A stretch of 64,000 bases of DNA, from positions 1 to 64,000 of the forward strand of contig CANIZL010000004.1 in assembly GCA_947471985.1 (NCBI GenBank). Reading direction: 5' to 3'. Under the pieces are notes generated by a model that made no database searches, was not told the DNA's origin, and worked only from the letters and a program-made list of their open reading frames with translations. This DNA comes from Verrucomicrobiota bacterium (GTDB lineage: Bacteria; Verrucomicrobiota; Verrucomicrobiia; Limisphaerales; UBA9464). Position numbers and translations under genes: made by a program. Below are positions 9,264 through 19,020 of the stretch, in pieces. The first letter of the stretch is position 1, and each line of letters starts with the position of its first letter.

Positions 9264-10403
9264 TCAACGCCCGGCTTTCTCCCGGAGTTCGTTGGCCCGT
9301 TGCACCGCGTCGAGCTGCCAACCCCGGCCGTTGGTGGCGGTGACATTCCAGTCCGCCGCCTGGCTGTCGAAATCAAAAACCCAAAGGGCAGCGAGGGGAA
9401 CGCGATTCGTTGCCAGCGCCTGCAGGATCGCCGCGAACTGCGCCCGCGAGGCCGGCGTGTCGGCACCCGGCACCCCAAATTCTCCCACAAATATAGGCTT
9501 TCGAGCCACACGGGCCACTTCCATGGCGGCGGCCAGCCGGGGAAGATCACTCGCCGCATCGTAAGCCCGGACACTCAGGGAATTAACCGGGCCCGGATTA
9601 TCTTCCGCCAAAACACGGGCGAATTGCTCCGGGGTGTCCCGCTCCCAACTTCCCCGCTGCATCTGATGCCACGCGGAGTTTCGGGGAAAGGCATGGCCGG
9701 AAAGGATGAGACGATCCGCATCATGACGGCGGACTTCCTGCGCAAAGGCACGCACCGCCTCGCGCACCTGCGCATGGGTCACTTCGTCTTCTTTCGTCCG
9801 GCGATCCGGAGTGCCCAGCGAAGGAACCACCGGCGGGCGATGCTCCGCGGCATTGGGCAGATCGGCCGCCAGATTGTATTCGTTGCCAAACTCCCAAGCC
9901 CAAATCGCTGGAGATTGCGCGTAGCGCGTCACGACCTCGCGGGTGTACGTGCGCAGGAAGGCGTGGGTCAGGCTGTTCGTGTCCCCCCAGCGACGGCACG
10001 GTTCGCCCACGAGATCGGGAATGGTGCTCAGCTGCCAGAAAAGGGACGGGATCAAGCCTATCCCCTGGCGTTCGGCACAATGAACCAAACGATCGAATCG
10101 GGCGAAATACTCGACGCGATTGGTCTGATAGAGCCGCCAATCCGCCGGCCAATAGCCGCCCGCGGAAAAGCGAACGAAGGGAATTTTCCGCTGGGTGAGT
10201 TCCCGAAAGCCCGCTTCGTAATCGGTGCGATCCGACGGGCCCAGGGTGCGGACGAAGGCGTCGTAGTAGTTGACCCCCACGCCGGTGTACGGCCCGCCGT
10301 TGCGTCGCAATTCACCCGCGTCATTCACGGACAATCCGCGCGGCCCCGCAGCGCACAAACACCCGCAACCAATCACCCAAGCCCAGGCCCACGTGAATCT
10401 CAT
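9264..10403 (-). CDS. Secreted glycoside hydrolase, GH5/mannanase-like
   Basis: A 379-residue protein starting at the ATG at 10401-10403, which begins a signal peptide (MRFTWAWAWVIGCGCLCAAG); the longer ORF adds 21 residues before it. The body is a TIM-barrel glycosidase of the GH-A clan: GVGVNYYDAF at strand 1, WAWEFGNEYNL with the acid/base Glu in the expected NE motif, and PIFVGEFGVPG with the nucleophile Glu. Residues such as ALWVFDFDSQ near the end correspond to the last strand. The substrate is likely a beta-1,4-glycan or beta-mannan, but specificity cannot be read from motifs. It lies 34 bp upstream of the kinase gene and may be co-transcribed. It is divergent from ubiD. Confidence 0.85.
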   Translation of the reverse strand: MRFTWAWAWVIGCGCLCAAGPRGLSVNDAGELRRNGGPYTGVGVNYYDAFVRTLGPSDRTDYEAGFRELTQRKIPFVRFSAGGYWPADWRLYQTNRVEYFARFDRLVHCAERQGIGLIPSLFWQLSTIPDLVGEPCRRWGDTNSLTHAFLRTYTREVVTRYAQSPAIWAWEFGNEYNLAADLPNAAEHRPPVVPSLGTPDRRTKEDEVTHAQVREAVRAFAQEVRRHDADRLILSGHAFPRNSAWHQMQRGSWERDTPEQFARVLAEDNPGPVNSLSVRAYDAASDLPRLAAAMEVARVARKPIFVGEFGVPGADTPASRAQFAAILQALATNRVPLAALWVFDFDSQAADWNVTATNGRGWQLDAVQRANELREKAGR

Positions 10404-10520
10404 GGGGCAGCATCGACACTCCGTCCGGCGAGGCAAACCGCATCGGGGCGGGCCAGCCTGCCGCATTCTGCCTTCATCCGGCGGTTTCGGTTCGCCGCAA
10501 CCGTGTTAGGGTCGGAGTGC

Positions 10521-12020
10521 ATGGCGTTTGGATCCTTTCGTGACTGGTTGGCGGAGTTGGAGCGGGCAGGCGAGCTGCGGCGCATCGTCGAGCCGGTGGC
10601 CACCGAGCTGGAACTAACCGCGCTGGCCGATGCCGAGATGAAGCGGCCCGGCGGCGGTCAGGCGCTGCTCATCGAGCGCCCCACCGTCAACGGCGTGGTG
10701 AGTCCATTCCCGCTCGCGATCAACACCCTCGGCTCGTGGAAGCGCATGGCGCTGAGTCTCGGGGCGGAATCGGTCGACGCCGTGGCGGCGGATCTGGGCG
10801 AGCTCGTGAAGGCCCGCCCGCCCGCTTCGTTGAAGGAAGCGGTGCAGCTGATTTCGCGCGGACTGGAATTGCGCCACGCCCGTCCCCGGGTGGTTCACGA
10901 CGGTCCCTGCAAAGAGGTGATCCATCGGTTCGATCCCGTCCCGGTGCGCACCGAACCGTGGCCGGCCGCACCAGACATCCTGGTGAAATCGCCCCGTACC
11001 CCGGCGCAACCGCCGTCGTTGCTCAACCTGCCGATCCTCAAATGCTGGCCGCTGGATGGCGGCCGATTCGTGACGCTGCCGTGTGTCGTCACCCAGGATC
11101 CGGACACGGGCGCCCGCAATCTGGGCATGTACCGCGTCCAGGTGTACGACGACCAAACCGTGGGCCTGCACTGGCAGTTGCAGAAAGTCGCGGCCCGCCA
11201 TGGTCGACGCTACTACGAAACCGGGACGCCCATGCCGGTGGCGATCTTTCTGGGCGGCGATCCCGTTTATCCGTTCGCTGCCACCGCACCTTTGCCCGAT
11301 GGCCTGGATGAATTCCTGCTCGCCGGATATCTGCGGAAGAAGTCCATCGAACTGGTGAAGTGCGAGACCAGCGACCTGCAGGTGCCGGCGAATGCGGACT
11401 TTGTCATCGAAGGCTACGTGGATCCGCGGGAACCGCTGCGGATGGAAGGTCCGTTCGGGGATCACACGGGCTACTACACCCTGCCCGAACCCTATCCAGT
11501 GATGCACATCACGGCGATCACGCATCGCCGGGATGCGGTGTATCCGGCGACGATCGTGGGTCGGCCGCCGATGGAGGATTTCTACATTGGCGCGGCTTCC
11601 GTGAAGTTGTTCCTGCCGATCTTTCAGGCGAACTTCCCGGAGATCGTGGACATCGCCCTGCCGGCCGAGGGCGTGTTCCACAATCTGGTCGTGGTCAGCA
11701 TCCGCAAAACCTACCCGCTGCAGGCGTTCAAGATCATGCACGGACTCTGGGGCATGGGGCAGATGATGTTCACCAAGTACATCATTGTGGTGGATCACGA
11801 CGTCAACGTGCACAACACCAGCGAGGTTATGTTTCACTGGCTCTCCAACACGGATCCGCAACGCGACAGCATTTTCACCCGCGGCCCCGCGGACGTCCTG
11901 GACCATGCGACCACCGAGATTGCCATGGGCACGAAGCAGGGTTTCGATGCGACCCGCAAACTCGCGAGTGAGGGATTTAAGCGTCCCTGGCCGCCGCTGA
12001 TCCGGATGGAACCGGGCTGA
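10521..12020 (+). CDS. ubiD: UbiD-family prenylated-FMN-dependent decarboxylase
   Basis: A 499-residue protein from the ATG at 10521; the ORF-track entry starting at 9300 is a read-through of antisense sequence. The family layout is complete: an N-terminal dimerisation part (MAFGSFRDWLAELERAGELR), the prFMN-binding core with NLGMYRVQVYDDQTVGLHWQ, the catalytic region (FVIEGYVDPREPLRMEGPFG, then DHTGYYTLPEPYP), and the C-terminal helix region ending RPWPPLIRMEPG. UbiD decarboxylates 4-hydroxy-3-polyprenylbenzoate in ubiquinone synthesis or related aromatic acids; menaquinone-using bacteria employ homologues in the futalosine route. No ubiX flavin prenyltransferase is in the window. It is a single gene, 195 bp before sucA. 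Confidence 0.93.
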   Translation: MAFGSFRDWLAELERAGELRRIVEPVATELELTALADAEMKRPGGGQALLIERPTVNGVVSPFPLAINTLGSWKRMALSLGAESVDAVAADLGELVKARPPASLKEAVQLISRGLELRHARPRVVHDGPCKEVIHRFDPVPVRTEPWPAAPDILVKSPRTPAQPPSLLNLPILKCWPLDGGRFVTLPCVVTQDPDTGARNLGMYRVQVYDDQTVGLHWQLQKVAARHGRRYYETGTPMPVAIFLGGDPVYPFAATAPLPDGLDEFLLAGYLRKKSIELVKCETSDLQVPANADFVIEGYVDPREPLRMEGPFGDHTGYYTLPEPYPVMHITAITHRRDAVYPATIVGRPPMEDFYIGAASVKLFLPIFQANFPEIVDIALPAEGVFHNLVVVSIRKTYPLQAFKIMHGLWGMGQMMFTKYIIVVDHDVNVHNTSEVMFHWLSNTDPQRDSIFTRGPADVLDHATTEIAMGTKQGFDATRKLASEGFKRPWPPLIRMEPG

Positions 12021-12100
12021 ACGCGGATCCGGGGATGGCCGGTGGCCGCGGGGATTTTGCCCCGGACAACCGTGCGCTGTGACGATCATTTTTCGGGACT

Positions 12101-12119
12101 TGATGAGGAAAACTCATCA
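12101..12119. other. Perfect 7-bp hairpin upstream of sucA
   Basis: TGATGAG-GAAAA-CTCATCA forms a perfect stem with a purine loop, 80 bp beyond the ubiD stop and about 100 bp before the sucA start. No T-tract follows. It could be an operator for the sucAB-lpdA operon or a weak terminator for ubiD. The remainder of the 195-bp gap shows nothing recognisable. Confidence 0.35.
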
Positions 12120-12215
12120 CCCGAGGCCTTGGGACGCACCGATGTCCCACTTGTCAGCGGGTGGTTTTGATCAATGGTGGGGAGGCGTCGATTTCCATCC
12201 CCTAACGACGCGGAT

Positions 12216-15014
12216 ATGACCACCCCCGGAAATCAAAATCTCGCCAACGTCGCGTTCGTTGAGGAATTGTATGAGCGCTATCGTCAGGATCCGCGCTCGG
12301 TGGCGGAACCGTGGCGGGAGTGGTTTGCCAACGGGAATTTTCAGGAGGGCACCGATTCGCCCGCCCGATTTGGCCCGTCAACGACACCGGCCAGTCTGTT
12401 CGCGCCGCCGGTGCCGTCCGTCGAGGCCCGCCAGGTCAGCGCCCTGCAGGACAAGGTCGATCAACTCGTCCGTGCGTACCGCTTCCGCGGCCACGCCATC
12501 GCTCAACTGGATCCGCTGGGCAGCCCGCGGCCGCCGGTCCGGGAATTGGATCCCGCCCACTACGGCTTCACCGAGCAGGACATCGACCGGGAGTTTTCCG
12601 TGGAAGGCGTCGGGCCGGCCGACCGCGCCACCATGCGGCTCGGCGAAATCCTCCGGAATCTGCGCAACACCTACTGCCGTACGATCGGTGTGGAGTACAT
12701 GCACATCGATGAGGTGGAGGTCCGGCGTTGGCTGCAGTCGCGCATGGAGCACACCGAGAACCGTCTCGCCCTGTCGCGCGAAACCCAGCTGCGCATTCTG
12801 ACGCGCCTCACCGATGCCTCGGTGTTCGAGGAATTCATCCGCAAGAAGTTCATTGGGGCCAAGTCGTTTTCGTTGGAGGGCTCGGAGAGTCTGATCCCGC
12901 TGCTGGATCTGGCGATTGAAAAGGCGGCCGAGCAGGGTGTCGTGGAGATTGATTTAGGCATGGCCCACCGGGGTCGGCTGAACGTGCTCGCGAACATCAT
13001 GGGCAAACATCCCAAGGTGATTTTCCGCGAGTTCGCCGATGCGGAACCGGAGAAGTACCGCGGTGCCGGCGATGTGAAATATCACCTGGGCCATTCGAAG
13101 AAGTTCAAGACCGCGTCGGGCCGGCAGGTGCACATCTCCCTTTCCTTCAACCCGAGCCATTTGGAATTCGTCAATCCGGTGGTGCTGGGACGCGCCCGTG
13201 CCAACAGCGACCGGCTCAACGATTCCGATCGACGGAAGGCCATGGCGCTGCTCATCCACGGCGATGCCGCGTTCGCGGGCCAGGGTGTCAGTCAGGAGAT
13301 TCTCAATCTCAGCCAGCTGCCCGGCTACCGGATCGGCGGCACGCTGCACATCATCACCAACAATCAGATCGGCTTCACCACAGGGCCGGATGAGGGACGT
13401 TCCACAATGTATTGCACCGATGTGTGCAAGATGCTCCCGATTCCCATCTTCCATGTGAACGGGGAGGATCCCGAGGCGGTGGCCCAGGTGGTGAGCCTGG
13501 CCATGGAATTCCGGCAGGAATTCCAGCGGGACGTCGTCATCGACATGTACGGATACCGCAAGCTCGGCCACAACGAGGCCGATGAACCCTCGTTCACGCA
13601 GCCGCAGATGTACCGCGCCATCGAGGTGCGGAAACCGGTCCGCGAAGGGTACGTCGATTACCTGTTGAAGCTCGGCGGCATTACGCGGGAGGAATCGGAT
13701 CAAATCGCCGAGGAACGACGTCAGTTCCTCAATGACGCCCTCACCCAATCCCGGGCCGGAACCTACAAACTCCCGACCGACGCGGCTTCGGGCGTGTGGG
13801 CCCAGTACGTCGGCGGCGCGGATGCCGTCGTGGCGGATGCCATTCCGCCGGTGGAAGTCGCCCGACTTCAGACCTTGCTCGCGAAATCCTGCGACGCACC
13901 GGCCGGATTCACGCTGCATCCGAAATTGGCGAAGATCCTCGACTCCCGTCGGACCATGGCGGCCGGCGGACAGCCCCTCGATTGGGCCGCGGCCGAGACC
14001 CTCGCCTATGCCACGTTGGTCACCGACGGCCAGCGCGTGCGCCTCGCGGGGCAGGACGCCGGTCGGGGCACCTTCAGTCACCGCCACGCCTTGTTTACGG
14101 ATTACGAGAATGGCCAGCGCTACATGCCCCTGCGGCACCTGGCGCCCGGGCAGGCGCCGATTGACATCATCAACAGTCCGCTCAGCGAAGTGGCGGTGCT
14201 GGGATTTGAATACGGCTACAGCCTGGAATATCCCGACGCCCTGGTGGCGTGGGAGGCGCAATTCGGGGATTTCTGCAATGTCGCCCAGGTCATCATCGAC
14301 CAGTTCATCATCAGTGCCGAGGACAAGTGGCGGCGGCTGAGCGGCGTGACACTGCTCCTGCCCCATGCCTTCGAGGGCCAGGGCCCCGAGCACAGTTCCG
14401 CCCGCCTCGAACGCTTTCTCAACATCTGCGCCCAGGACAACATTCAGGTCGTGTATCCGACGACGCCGGCGCAGATCTACCATCTGCTCCGCCGCCAGGT
14501 GCATCGCAAATTGCGCAAACCGCTGGTGGTGATGACGCCGAAGTCGCTGCTGCGACATCCCCGGGTCGTCTCCAGTCTGGACGACCTCGCTTCCGGCAGC
14601 TGGCAGCGCGTGCTGGGCGACACCACGGTGGCACCGGCCGGGGTGCGGCGGATCCTCATGTGCACGGGAAAAATTTACTACGATCTCGAAGCCCGGCGCG
14701 CGCAGTTGCAGGCCTACGACACCGCCATCATTCGGCTGGAGCAGCTTTATCCTCTGAATCTGCCGCTCCTGCAGCAGGAGCTGGACCGCTACGCTCCGGG
14801 TCTCCCGGTGACGTGGGTGCAGGAAGAGCCGGAGAACATGGGCCCCTGGCGTTTCTTCCGCCTCCGGGTCGCGGACCGGATCCTGCGGGATCGGGTCGTC
14901 CAGTCCGTCAGCCGTCCCGAATCCGCCAGCCCGGCCACCGGTTCGGCCAACAGTCACAAGCAGGAGCAGGACCAGTTGCTGACCGCTGCCTTTGCTCCCA
15001 CGCCGGCGAATTGA
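12216..15014 (+). CDS. sucA: 2-Oxoglutarate dehydrogenase E1 component
   Basis: A 932-residue thiamine-diphosphate enzyme starting at the ATG at 12216 (MTTPGNQNLANVAFVEELY). The conserved N-terminal E1o segment FVEELYERYRQDPRSVAEPW docks the other subunits. Core motifs include DLGMAHRGRLNVLANIMGK, LIHGDAAFAGQGVSQEILNL and the ThDP/Mg site near NNQIGFTTGP, then LLPHAFEGQGPEHSSARLER in the transketolase-like second half. It decarboxylates 2-oxoglutarate and passes the succinyl group to lipoyl-E2, in the TCA cycle. sucB follows after 32 bp and lpdA overlaps sucB, so the whole complex is one operon. Length and motifs fit the family. Confidence 0.97.
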   Translation: MTTPGNQNLANVAFVEELYERYRQDPRSVAEPWREWFANGNFQEGTDSPARFGPSTTPASLFAPPVPSVEARQVSALQDKVDQLVRAYRFRGHAIAQLDPLGSPRPPVRELDPAHYGFTEQDIDREFSVEGVGPADRATMRLGEILRNLRNTYCRTIGVEYMHIDEVEVRRWLQSRMEHTENRLALSRETQLRILTRLTDASVFEEFIRKKFIGAKSFSLEGSESLIPLLDLAIEKAAEQGVVEIDLGMAHRGRLNVLANIMGKHPKVIFREFADAEPEKYRGAGDVKYHLGHSKKFKTASGRQVHISLSFNPSHLEFVNPVVLGRARANSDRLNDSDRRKAMALLIHGDAAFAGQGVSQEILNLSQLPGYRIGGTLHIITNNQIGFTTGPDEGRSTMYCTDVCKMLPIPIFHVNGEDPEAVAQVVSLAMEFRQEFQRDVVIDMYGYRKLGHNEADEPSFTQPQMYRAIEVRKPVREGYVDYLLKLGGITREESDQIAEERRQFLNDALTQSRAGTYKLPTDAASGVWAQYVGGADAVVADAIPPVEVARLQTLLAKSCDAPAGFTLHPKLAKILDSRRTMAAGGQPLDWAAAETLAYATLVTDGQRVRLAGQDAGRGTFSHRHALFTDYENGQRYMPLRHLAPGQAPIDIINSPLSEVAVLGFEYGYSLEYPDALVAWEAQFGDFCNVAQVIIDQFIISAEDKWRRLSGVTLLLPHAFEGQGPEHSSARLERFLNICAQDNIQVVYPTTPAQIYHLLRRQVHRKLRKPLVVMTPKSLLRHPRVVSSLDDLASGSWQRVLGDTTVAPAGVRRILMCTGKIYYDLEARRAQLQAYDTAIIRLEQLYPLNLPLLQQELDRYAPGLPVTWVQEEPENMGPWRFFRLRVADRILRDRVVQSVSRPESASPATGSANSHKQEQDQLLTAAFAPTPAN

Positions 15015-15046
15015 ACTTTTTTGTCCCTTCCAACCACCCCTGAATT

Positions 15047-16297
15047 ATGGCGCTAGAACTCAAAGTTCCCTCGGTGGGAGAATCCATCCGCGAAGTCGAA
15101 ATCGGCCAGTGGCTGAAAAAGGAGGGCGACGCCATCCGGGAAGGTGAAACGGTCGCCATCCTTGAATCCGAAAAGGCCACTGTCGACCTGCCCGCTCCGG
15201 GTGCGGGTGTCATGGGCCGGCAACTAAAAACCCCGGGCCAGGTGGCCACCGTCGGTGAGATCATTGGACTGATTGAGCCTGCCGGCAGCACCGGATCGGT
15301 CCCACCGGCCGCGGCGTTGGCGGCTCCCGCAACCGCGAGCGAGGCCGCCACAACCGCCCCCGTCCGGGTGGCGGAAAGCAAGGTCATGCCGGCTGCAGAG
15401 CGACTGCTCACCGAAGAGAAGGTACCGGTCGGCAGCGTCACCGGGACCGGTCCGGGTGGACGGATGCTCAAGGAAGATGTCCAGCGGACCGTGGACGCCC
15501 GCAAAACGGCGGCACCCGCTCCGGCACCGACACCCACGCCGGTCGCATCGCCCGCTCTGCCCGTCGCGGCCCCGGCTTCGGCATCACCCGCGGGATTCCG
15601 TCGGGAGGAAGTTGTGCGCATGTCCAAGCTGCGGCGCACGGCGGCGGCGCGATTGGTTTCGGCCAAGCAAACCATGGCCCTGCTCACGACCTTCAACGAG
15701 ATCGACATGAGCCCGGTCATGGCGCTGCGCAAGGAGTTGCAGGAAAGCTTCACCGCCCGGCACGGCTGCAAGCTCGGCTTCATGTCCTTTTTCGTGAAGG
15801 CGGTCATCGATGGTTTGAAACTCGTTCCCCAACTCAACAGCGAGATCCGCGGCGACGACATCGTTTACAAAAACTTCTACGACGTCGGCGTGGCCATCGG
15901 GGGCGGACGCGGCCTCGTCGTGCCGGTGTTGCGGCACGCCGAGCGCATGAGCTTCGGCGAGATCGAACGGGCGATTGTGGAATTCGCCGGTCGGGCGAAG
16001 GACGGCAAGCTGCTGCCGGAGGAACTCGAAGGCGGCACCTTCACCATCAGCAACGGCGGCGTGTACGGCTCGTTGCTGTCGACCCCCATTGTAAATCCAC
16101 CCCAGTCCGGCGTGCTGGGCATGCACACGATTCAGGAGCGGCCCATCGCGTTGAACGGACAGGTGGTCATCCGGCCCATGATGTACGTCGCCCTGACCTA
16201 TGATCATCGCATCGTCGACGGCAAGGAGGCAGTGACGTTCCTCAAGCGCGTTAAAGAGACCGTGGAGAACCCGGCGCGGATGCTGCTCGAAGCCTGA
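15047..16297 (+). CDS. sucB: Dihydrolipoyllysine succinyltransferase (2-oxoglutarate dehydrogenase E2)
   Basis: A 416-residue E2 subunit with standard architecture. The lipoyl domain (about 1-78) has the lipoylated lysine in [12 protein letters not shown]. An Ala/Pro-rich linker follows, then the E3-binding domain ([20 protein letters not shown] and [10 protein letters not shown]), a second Ala/Pro linker, and the catalytic domain with the active-site HxxxDG motif in [16 protein letters not shown]. It transfers the succinyl group to CoA. It sits between sucA and lpdA; its TGA stop shares a base with the lpdA ATG, which suggests translational coupling. Confidence 0.96.
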   Translation: MALELKVPSVGESIREVEIGQWLKKEGDAIREGETVAILESEKATVDLPAPGAGVMGRQLKTPGQVATVGEIIGLIEPAGSTGSVPPAAALAAPATASEAATTAPVRVAESKVMPAAERLLTEEKVPVGSVTGTGPGGRMLKEDVQRTVDARKTAAPAPAPTPTPVASPALPVAAPASASPAGFRREEVVRMSKLRRTAAARLVSAKQTMALLTTFNEIDMSPVMALRKELQESFTARHGCKLGFMSFFVKAVIDGLKLVPQLNSEIRGDDIVYKNFYDVGVAIGGGRGLVVPVLRHAERMSFGEIERAIVEFAGRAKDGKLLPEELEGGTFTISNGGVYGSLLSTPIVNPPQSGVLGMHTIQERPIALNGQVVIRPMMYVALTYDHRIVDGKEAVTFLKRVKETVENPARMLLEA

Positions 16298-17685
16298 TGC
16301 CCATGAGTAATTTTGACGTTCTGATCATTGGTGGCGGACCGGGTGGTTACGTGGCCGCGATCCGCGCGGCGCAGCTTGGTTTCAAGACCGCCTGCATCGA
16401 GCGGGAATCCACGCTCGGTGGCACCTGCCTCCGGGTTGGTTGCATTCCCAGCAAAGCCCTGCTGGAATCCAGTGAACTCTTCCGGGAGGCGTCACAAAGC
16501 TTCGGCCGACACGGCATCATCCTTCCCGAGGTGAAGCTGGATCTGGCGGCCATGCTCCGGCGCAAAGACGAGGTGGTGGCGCAGTTGACCAAGGGCATCG
16601 ACGGGCTTCTCCGAAAAAATCAAATCACCCGACTGCTCGGCCACGGCCGCATCACCGGCCCCGGGGCCGTCGAACTCACCGCCGGTGACCGGACGGAAAC
16701 GTTCACCGCCAAACACATCATCATCGCCACCGGCAGCAAGGTTTCCCTGCTGCCCGGCGTGGAACTGAGCGGCAGCACGATTGGCACCAGCACCGAAGCG
16801 TTAAACTACGAGGCCGTGCCTGGTCACCTCGTAGTGATTGGCGCGGGTTTCATCGGGCTTGAACTCGGTTCCGTCTGGTCGCGATTGGGCGCCCGGGTAA
16901 CGGTGGTGGAGTACCTGGATCGCATCCTGCCCGGCATGGATCGCGAAATTGCGGACGCTGCCCAGAAGGTTTTTACGCAACAGGGAATCACCTTTCGACT
17001 GCAACACCGGGTGCAATCGGCCCGGATGGAGGACGGCCAGGCCGTGGTGCGCTGCGAGGGGCAGGAACCGATCTTGGCGGACAAGGTGCTGGTGGCCGTC
17101 GGACGCAACCCCAACACGGACGAGCTTGGCTTGGAATCCATCGGCCTCTCGACCGAACGCGGTCGCATTCCGGTGAATGCGCAGTTCGCCACGCCGGTGC
17201 CCGGATTCTATGCGATCGGCGACGTGATCCGCGGCCCGATGCTCGCGCACAAGGCCGAGGAGGAGGGGATTGCGGTCGTCGAACATCTGGCCGGGCGGGT
17301 GGGGCACGTGAATTACGACGCCATTCCCTCGGTAGGTTACACCCATCCGGAGGTGGCCAGCGTGGGCCGGACGGAGGAACAGCTCGTGGAGGCCAAGGTG
17401 GCGTACAAAAAGGGCGTGTTTCCGTTCCGGGCAAACGGCCGCGCCCTCGCGCTGGGCCAGACGGAGGGCCGGGTGAAGATCCTGGCGGACGCAGTCACGG
17501 ATCGGATCCTCGGCGTCCACATTTTGGGACCTCGGGCGGGTGACTTGATTGCCGAGGCGGTGACGGCGATTTCCTTCCACGCGAGCGCGGAGGATCTTTT
17601 TCTCACGTCCCACGCGCACCCGACCCTGGCCGAGGCCTTGAAAGAGGCCGCCCTGGCGGTGCATGGTCGGGCGATTCACGCGTAG
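16297..17685 (+). CDS. lpdA: Dihydrolipoyl dehydrogenase (E3)
   Basis: A 462-residue FAD/NAD-dependent disulfide oxidoreductase. The N-terminal FAD motif is VLIIGGGPGGYVAAIRAAQ, the redox-active disulfide is GGTCLRVGCIPSKALL, and the NAD motif is LVVIGAGFIGLELGSVWSRL. The second FAD motif GFYAIGDVIRGPMLAHKAEEE and the C-terminal His-Glu pair (SHAHPTLAEALKEAAL) are present. It reoxidises the dihydrolipoyl group of SucB and makes NADH. The first ATG overlaps the sucB stop (TGATG); a second ATG two codons on (MSNFDVLIIGG) is equally possible. The same E3 may serve other complexes such as pyruvate dehydrogenase or glycine cleavage. Confidence 0.97.
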   Translation: MPMSNFDVLIIGGGPGGYVAAIRAAQLGFKTACIERESTLGGTCLRVGCIPSKALLESSELFREASQSFGRHGIILPEVKLDLAAMLRRKDEVVAQLTKGIDGLLRKNQITRLLGHGRITGPGAVELTAGDRTETFTAKHIIIATGSKVSLLPGVELSGSTIGTSTEALNYEAVPGHLVVIGAGFIGLELGSVWSRLGARVTVVEYLDRILPGMDREIADAAQKVFTQQGITFRLQHRVQSARMEDGQAVVRCEGQEPILADKVLVAVGRNPNTDELGLESIGLSTERGRIPVNAQFATPVPGFYAIGDVIRGPMLAHKAEEEGIAVVEHLAGRVGHVNYDAIPSVGYTHPEVASVGRTEEQLVEAKVAYKKGVFPFRANGRALALGQTEGRVKILADAVTDRILGVHILGPRAGDLIAEAVTAISFHASAEDLFLTSHAHPTLAEALKEAALAVHGRAIHA

Positions 17686-17697
17686 CCCGTACCCTGA

Positions 17698-18384
17698 ATG
17701 CAACATACCGAGAAACACTTTACCGCTGGGGAAGCCGTCCGGGACGTCGTCATCGGCATGTCCGATGGCTTGACCGTTCCGTTCGCCCTCGCCGCCGGAC
17801 TCACCGGCGCCATCTCCCAGACCCACATCATCCTGACGGCGGGATTTGCGGAAATTGCCGCGGGGTCGATTGCGATGGGGCTCGGTGGTTACCTGGCGGC
17901 GCGCGGCGACGCGGAACACTACGCGCATGAACTCGCGCGGGAAGAAGCCGAGATCATCCACCTCCCGGAAATCGAGGCCCAGGAGGTGCGCGACATTTTT
18001 CGAACCTACGGCCTCACGGACGAGGAATCCGCCACGGTGGTGGCGTCGCTGCGGCAACGTCCCAAGGATTGGGTGAACTTCATGATGCGGTTCGAATTGG
18101 GGCTGGAGGAACCGGATCCGAGTCGGGCGTGGAAGAGTGCGCTGACGATTGCCCTGGCGTATATCGTCGGCGGGATCATTCCGCTCAGCGCCTACTGGTT
18201 TGTCACGGACGCGCAGGGGGCGTTGCGTGTTTCGGTGGTGGTGACGCTGATCGCGTTGGCGATTTTCGGCGGCATCAAGGGACGCTTCACCGGGGTGCCC
18301 GTACTGCGCAGTGCATTGCAGACCAGTTTCATTGGCGGGCTGGCGGCGGCCGCGGCGTTTGGCATCGCCCGGTGGATTTCCTGA
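17698..18384 (+). CDS. VIT1/CCC1-family iron/manganese transporter
   Basis: A 228-residue membrane protein of the VIT1/CCC1 family, which moves Fe(II) or Mn(II) out of the cytoplasm. Helix 1 carries the family motif VRDVVIGMSDGLTVPFALAAGL. Helix 2 has AEIAAGSIAMGLGGYLAARGD. The soluble metal-binding helices are rich in Glu (HELAREEAEIIHLPEIEAQEV). Three further hydrophobic segments follow to the C-terminus. It starts 12 bp after lpdA and is probably transcribed with the 2-oxoglutarate dehydrogenase operon, though a functional link is not obvious. Confidence 0.9.
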   Translation: MQHTEKHFTAGEAVRDVVIGMSDGLTVPFALAAGLTGAISQTHIILTAGFAEIAAGSIAMGLGGYLAARGDAEHYAHELAREEAEIIHLPEIEAQEVRDIFRTYGLTDEESATVVASLRQRPKDWVNFMMRFELGLEEPDPSRAWKSALTIALAYIVGGIIPLSAYWFVTDAQGALRVSVVVTLIALAIFGGIKGRFTGVPVLRSALQTSFIGGLAAAAAFGIARWIS

Positions 18385-18394
18385 TCGGCGCCCC

Positions 18395-18406
18395 CTGCCC
18401 GGGCAG
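18395..18406. other. 12-bp perfect palindrome between convergent genes
   Basis: CTGCCCGGGCAG lies in the 31-bp gap between the transporter gene and the minus-strand DciA-like gene. It has no loop and no T-tract, so it is a weak terminator candidate at best. It is noted because it is the only structure in that gap. Confidence 0.25.
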
Positions 18407-18415
18407 CATTGCGGT

Positions 18416-18928
18416 TCAACCCACGCGGAGGGAAAGGCGCTCCACCTTGTCCTTGCCGACACTCAACTGGAGCTTCTCCAGCATCTCGTCGTACCGATAC
18501 CGCACCAACTCGGACAGCCAGGTATTGCTGTCCACGTTGATGAACAGGGTGCCGCGGCGCAGGCCGACCGGCTTCGCGTGGGCGGTGATCGTGCGATCCA
18601 TGACGCGATCCCACATCTGCAGAATCTGCGATTCCGCGAGCCGCTGTTCGAGGTTGAGGCGCGACAGGACCAGCGGCATGACATCGCTGGTGGGCCGGGA
18701 GCGGTCGTGCCACGGGGCCTCCAGACCGGCAACGTCGATGCGCCGCCACTCGGTCAGCACTTGCCGTTGTGCCCGCACCTGGCGCCGGTGCTGCTGGGCC
18801 ATTTCGGTGGCGACGGTGGGAGGGGGGCCGGGAGGAAGGACCGCGGGTGCCGGTGGCAGCGCCGGGGCCGGGATCGATCCACCGCCCCGCGAATTGGCGG
18901 ATTTTCTGCGCTGGAAGGGGACCGACAT
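18416..18928 (-). CDS. DciA-like (DUF721) protein, probable replicative helicase loader
   Basis: A 170-residue protein. The first 45 residues are Pro/Ala-rich and probably disordered; a basic helix follows (QQHRRQVRAQRQVLTEWRR). The C-terminal 100 residues fit the DUF721/DciA fold: LNLEQRLAESQILQMWDRVM, then HAKPVGLRRGTLFINVDSNT, then WLSELVRYRYDEMLEKLQ. DciA proteins interact with DnaB and help load it at origins in bacteria lacking DnaC or DnaI. The order of domains differs from typical DciA, where the globular domain comes first. It is convergent with the VIT1-like gene and divergent from the next gene. Confidence 0.75.
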   Translation of the reverse strand: MSVPFQRRKSANSRGGGSIPAPALPPAPAVLPPGPPPTVATEMAQQHRRQVRAQRQVLTEWRRIDVAGLEAPWHDRSRPTSDVMPLVLSRLNLEQRLAESQILQMWDRVMDRTITAHAKPVGLRRGTLFINVDSNTWLSELVRYRYDEMLEKLQLSVGKDKVERLSLRVG

Positions 18929-19020
18929 GATATCACGCTGCCGTGCCCATCCGGGGGGTCAAGCGGGGGATGTAAAAAGTTGCTCGCCCGGCACCCGGAT
19001 CGTTGCCATCGTTGCGAATC

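Noticed and set aside
9300-10520. N-terminal 407 residues of the 906-residue ORF before ubiD
   Set aside because: This part is antisense to the GH5-like gene; ubiD starts at the ATG at 10521, where the family N-terminus begins.
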